64,000 bases of DNA from the NCBI GenBank assembly GCA_002928875.1, contig PERO01000005.1, positions 62,001-126,000 of the forward strand. The letters run 5' to 3'. The stretch comes from Methylobacterium sp. Lineage in GTDB: Bacteria > Pseudomonadota > Alphaproteobacteria > Rhizobiales > Beijerinckiaceae. The notes under the pieces are model-generated. The model made no database searches, was not told the origin of the DNA, and was given only the letters and a program-made list of their open reading frames with translations. Of the stretch, positions 61,186-64,000 are shown in pieces (the first letter of the stretch is position 1; each line of letters starts with the position of its first letter). The translations under genes were made by a program, and so were the position numbers.

Positions 61186-63917
61186 ACCCTCTGCTGCGCG
61201 CTCTAGAAGGCATCGTTCAGATTGACATCGGGTTGCTGCCAAAACCGCTAACGGCAGAGAAGATTCGATCAGCGATAGCTGAGCAGCTCAAGAATCAAAC
61301 ATTCAATGGGAAAGTCAGCGCCGACGAAGCTGAGCAAGTTGCACGCCTACTTGAAGAAAAGCATGGCATCAGCATGGGCCTTGGTGCGGTCGTGGACACC
61401 AAGGATTTTGAACCATGGCTGAACGACGCCAAGATCAAGGGCGAAATCGGCGACTTCTACTGGGGTCGCTACCGACAGCTACTATTCAAAAAGGGCCTGC
61501 CAAAATCGGTTATTGACGCCACTGACACCGTCACTGACAAGGTATTGGACAGACTTGGCAATCCACGCGACAAGAGCCCATGGAGCCGCCGTGGGATGGT
61601 CGTAGGCCATGTGCAGAGCGGCAAGACAGCCAACTACACCGGACTGATATGCAAGGCGGCAGATGCGGGCTATCGCCTGATCGTCGTGATCGCCGGCATC
61701 CACAACAACCTGCGCAACCAGACCCAGGCCCGCATCGACGAGGGTTTCATTGGCCGGGATACTGGTAGGCTGGCCCATGCCAACAAGGCGCAGCGCCAGA
61801 AGATCATCGGTGTGGGCCAGTTCGATCAGCGCGAGTTTCCGGTCTCTCTCACCAACACCCTACGCGACTTCAACAAGGCGACCGCGACCACGAACACCAG
61901 CCAGATCAGTCAATACAACGTTCCCGTCGTGCTGGTGATAAAGAAAAACTCCAGCACACTGAAGAACCTGCTGGAATGGCTCAAGGAACACTCCGTTCAC
62001 CAAGGGACCCAGATGGTCAGCCAGCCCATGCTGCTGATCGATGACGAGGCTGACAATGCCTCGATAAACACCGCCTATGCGCGTGATGAAGTGACGCGCA
62101 TCAATGGCCAGATTCGAGAGCTGCTTTCGCTGTTCCACCGCAGTTGCTACGTCGGCTACACGGCTACGCCCTTCGCCAACATCTTCATCGACCCGGATAC
62201 TGACGACGAGACGCTGAAGCAGGATCTTTTCCCGCGCCACTTCATCATCGGCCTTGACGCGCCGTCGAACTACTTCGGGGCGCAGAAGGTGTTCCTTGAT
62301 GCACGCGAACGGCATGTCCGCCTGATCGACGACAACGAGGACATCCTGCCGCTGAAGCACAAGATCGACGACCCGATCGACGTGCTGCCGGCGAGCCTCA
62401 TCCGCGCCGTGCGCGCCTTCATCGTCGCGCGGGCAATCCGGAATACCCGGGGCCAGCAGGCCGCGCATGCCTCAATGCTGATCAACGCCTCGCGCTTCAC
62501 TGATGTGCAGGGGCGGTTGCGGTCTCGGGTGGCCGATGTGGTCGACAGAATACGGGACGCCGTCGCGGTCGATGGGGCCAAGGGGGAGGCAGCGCTGCGG
62601 AACCCCGAGATTGCTGCCCTATATGCGGTCTGGGAAGCCGAGTTCGCCGAAGCCGAGGGCACGGACTGGCCTACTGTCCAGGCTCGTCTGCACGAGGTGC
62701 TGGTTGCCGCGCATGTTGTCGAGGTCAACGCGTCGAAACGGTCGCAACCGCTCGACTACGACCAGGCCGGTGAGCATGGCGTGACGGTGATTGCCGTCGG
62801 CGGTTTCTCGCTCTCGCGCGGCCTGACGCTGGAAGGACTGGTCATAAGCTACTTCCTCCGAAATTCCATAATGTATGACACGCTCATGCAGATGGGCCGA
62901 TGGTTCGGCTACCGGCCGGGCTACGAAGATCTTTGCCGGATATGGATCCCCGCAGATGGTGTTGGCTGGTATGCCCATATCCACGAAGCGATGGATGAAC
63001 TTCAGACCCAGCTGAAGCGCATGGAGCTGGCCAAGGCCACGCCAGAGCAGTTCGGCCTCGCCGTGCGGAGCCATCCGGAATCGCTGATCGTGACGGCTCG
63101 AAACAAGATGGGCACGGGGCGCGAGTTCCCGATGAAAGTCGGCCTCGCCGGCAAGCTAGTCGAAACGACACGCATCCGCACTGATCGCGATCAGCTGGAC
63201 CGCAATCGACAGGCCGGGGATGCGTTGGCGGCAGCAGTCAAGGCCAGCGGTCTACCGCCGCAATACCATTCCCGCGGAACCCTCTTCGGTGGCGTCCCGG
63301 TCGATCTGATCCGCAATTTCCTGCGTGCGTTTCGCGCCGATGCCTCTGATCCCCTCACCGATCCGAGGCTGATGTCGGATTATATAGAAGCGCGCGCCGA
63401 CACCGAGCTAAGGGAATGGGACGTCCTCTTCGCCAGCGCACAGAAGGCAGATGCAACATCCGCCGAGCTGTCCGGCATACATATGCGGGCCTTCGGGCGA
63501 TCGGTCGGTGAGCCAGATCTGCGCCAGGGCGTCCTTGCAATCAGCGGCACCAGCAGACGAGTCGGTTCGCCCGGCGACGAGCGTGTTGGGCTGAGCAAGG
63601 AACAGATCGACGCAGCCACCAGTGCTTTTCGCGAAGAACGCATCAGTGGCGGAAAGCCTATTCCGGAAACCCTTCCGCCGCGCATCTTCTGCGAAGTCCG
63701 GGGGCGCCGCCCGTTGATCATCCTCCGGTTCGTCGAACCTGTGGCTCCAGAAGAACTGAAGGCAAAATCGCCAGATGTGGTCTTGGCATGGAGCATCTGC
63801 TTCCCGCCATCCGAGATTCAGGGCGGCACCGTGGAATACATCGTCAACACCATCCGCATGCGCGAGATGTTCGGCGAGGAAGAAATCGAGGAGGAAGCGC
63901 TCGGTGATACCGACTGA
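61182..63917 (+). CDS. Z1-domain superfamily II helicase-like ATPase
   Basis: A 911-aa protein starting inside the ATPase stop codon. Walker A reads VVGHVQSGKTANYTGLI (about 140-156), Walker B LLIDDEADNAS (about 283-293), then CYVGYTATPFANIFID (about 322-337), and a late motif VI region QMGRWFGYRPGYEDLCRIW (about 568-586). These are the landmarks of Z1-domain proteins. The first 120 residues are helical and the last 300 probably bind partner or DNA. In known examples Z1 proteins accompany MORC/MutL-like ATPases in predicted restriction systems. The gene overlaps the next one by 14 nt, so the three are co-translated. Confidence 0.93.
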   Translation: MNPLLRALEGIVQIDIGLLPKPLTAEKIRSAIAEQLKNQTFNGKVSADEAEQVARLLEEKHGISMGLGAVVDTKDFEPWLNDAKIKGEIGDFYWGRYRQLLFKKGLPKSVIDATDTVTDKVLDRLGNPRDKSPWSRRGMVVGHVQSGKTANYTGLICKAADAGYRLIVVIAGIHNNLRNQTQARIDEGFIGRDTGRLAHANKAQRQKIIGVGQFDQREFPVSLTNTLRDFNKATATTNTSQISQYNVPVVLVIKKNSSTLKNLLEWLKEHSVHQGTQMVSQPMLLIDDEADNASINTAYARDEVTRINGQIRELLSLFHRSCYVGYTATPFANIFIDPDTDDETLKQDLFPRHFIIGLDAPSNYFGAQKVFLDARERHVRLIDDNEDILPLKHKIDDPIDVLPASLIRAVRAFIVARAIRNTRGQQAAHASMLINASRFTDVQGRLRSRVADVVDRIRDAVAVDGAKGEAALRNPEIAALYAVWEAEFAEAEGTDWPTVQARLHEVLVAAHVVEVNASKRSQPLDYDQAGEHGVTVIAVGGFSLSRGLTLEGLVISYFLRNSIMYDTLMQMGRWFGYRPGYEDLCRIWIPADGVGWYAHIHEAMDELQTQLKRMELAKATPEQFGLAVRSHPESLIVTARNKMGTGREFPMKVGLAGKLVETTRIRTDRDQLDRNRQAGDALAAAVKASGLPPQYHSRGTLFGGVPVDLIRNFLRAFRADASDPLTDPRLMSDYIEARADTELREWDVLFASAQKADATSAELSGIHMRAFGRSVGEPDLRQGVLAISGTSRRVGSPGDERVGLSKEQIDAATSAFREERISGGKPIPETLPPRIFCEVRGRRPLIILRFVEPVAPEELKAKSPDVVLAWSICFPPSEIQGGTVEYIVNTIRMREMFGEEEIEEEALGDTD

Positions 63918-64000
63918 CACGCCATGGTCCGGCCTCGAGCCAGGGAAAGTGGACACGCGCCGGGTTTCGGCCTCGGCCCGTTGGAACTGGTTCTGGGCGG
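63904..64000 (+). CDS. PD-(D/E)XK motif protein (DUF4420-like), N-terminal fragment cut by window end
   Basis: A GTG at 63904 with GAGGAAG (63891-63897) at ideal distance opens a frame that runs to the window edge (32 codons). The residues MIPTDTPWSGLEPG then KVDTRRVSASARWNWFWA match the N-terminus of the PD-(D/E)XK motif family next to Z1 genes, where an RxV motif is followed by an aromatic F/W-rich strand. The nuclease residues are beyond the window, so the assignment rests on this short match and gene order. Confidence 0.65.
   Translation, partial: MIPTDTPWSGLEPGKVDTRRVSASARWNWFWA

Overview
The window looks like chromosomal DNA from a high-GC Gram-negative alphaproteobacterium, probably of the Hyphomicrobiales/Rhodobacterales kind. 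This rests on gene families (SapC-like proteins, BTLCP protease, RCAP_Rcc01079-type spike base protein, carbamoylase clusters), dense ATGA-coupled operons and strong GC bias. No rRNA gene, complete tRNA gene, CRISPR array or complete insertion sequence was seen.

Surface and secretion block (1-23.3 kb). It opens inside the C-terminus of an RTX protein closed by a strong terminator. Two SapC-like genes and a family 4 glycosyltransferase follow; a family 2 glycosyltransferase and a methyltransferase converge on them. A first type I secretion pair (ABC exporter and HlyD adaptor) precedes a small operon for a gene-transfer-agent-like spike base protein, a 55-aa protein and an SGNH hydrolase. Next come a VCBS/RTX adhesin, a TolC-type channel, a second LapB-like ABC exporter with adaptor, and a LapG-like cysteine protease. 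UDP-glucuronate epimerase and UDP-glucose dehydrogenase genes close the block. Together they suggest a secreted, calcium-binding, possibly glycosylated surface layer or adhesin system plus polysaccharide precursors.

Metabolic block (23.3-53.2 kb). A MarR regulator faces a DoxX-GST operon across three near-identical palindromes. A LacI regulator faces a sugar ABC operon (binding protein, two permeases, no ATPase) with a predicted (alpha/alpha) barrel protein and a GH2 glycosidase. A 14-gene minus-strand operon (47.6 to 32.1 kb), with a divergent LysR gene, joins a dipeptide-type ABC transporter to D- and L-type carbamoylases, an amidase, a cyclic amidohydrolase, diaminopropionate ammonia-lyase, a D-serine dehydratase/D-threonine aldolase-like enzyme and RidA. 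It reads as uptake and breakdown of N-carbamoyl or N-acyl non-protein amino acids. A TetR-associated trio (ketopantoate-reductase-like, mandelate-racemase-like, FAH/hydratase-like) follows, then a secreted hydrolase and a chemoreceptor.

Genomic island (from about 55.16 kb to beyond the window). A 20-bp copy of a tRNA-Gln 3' end marks the probable attachment site. Inside lie a DNA-binding-like hypothetical gene, a tyrosine integrase, a ParDE toxin-antitoxin pair, an AT-rich pair of unknown genes, a serine recombinase, and the start of a defence-type operon: a MORC/MutL-like GHKL ATPase, a Z1-domain helicase-like ATPase and the first 32 codons of a PD-(D/E)XK-type protein cut by the window end.
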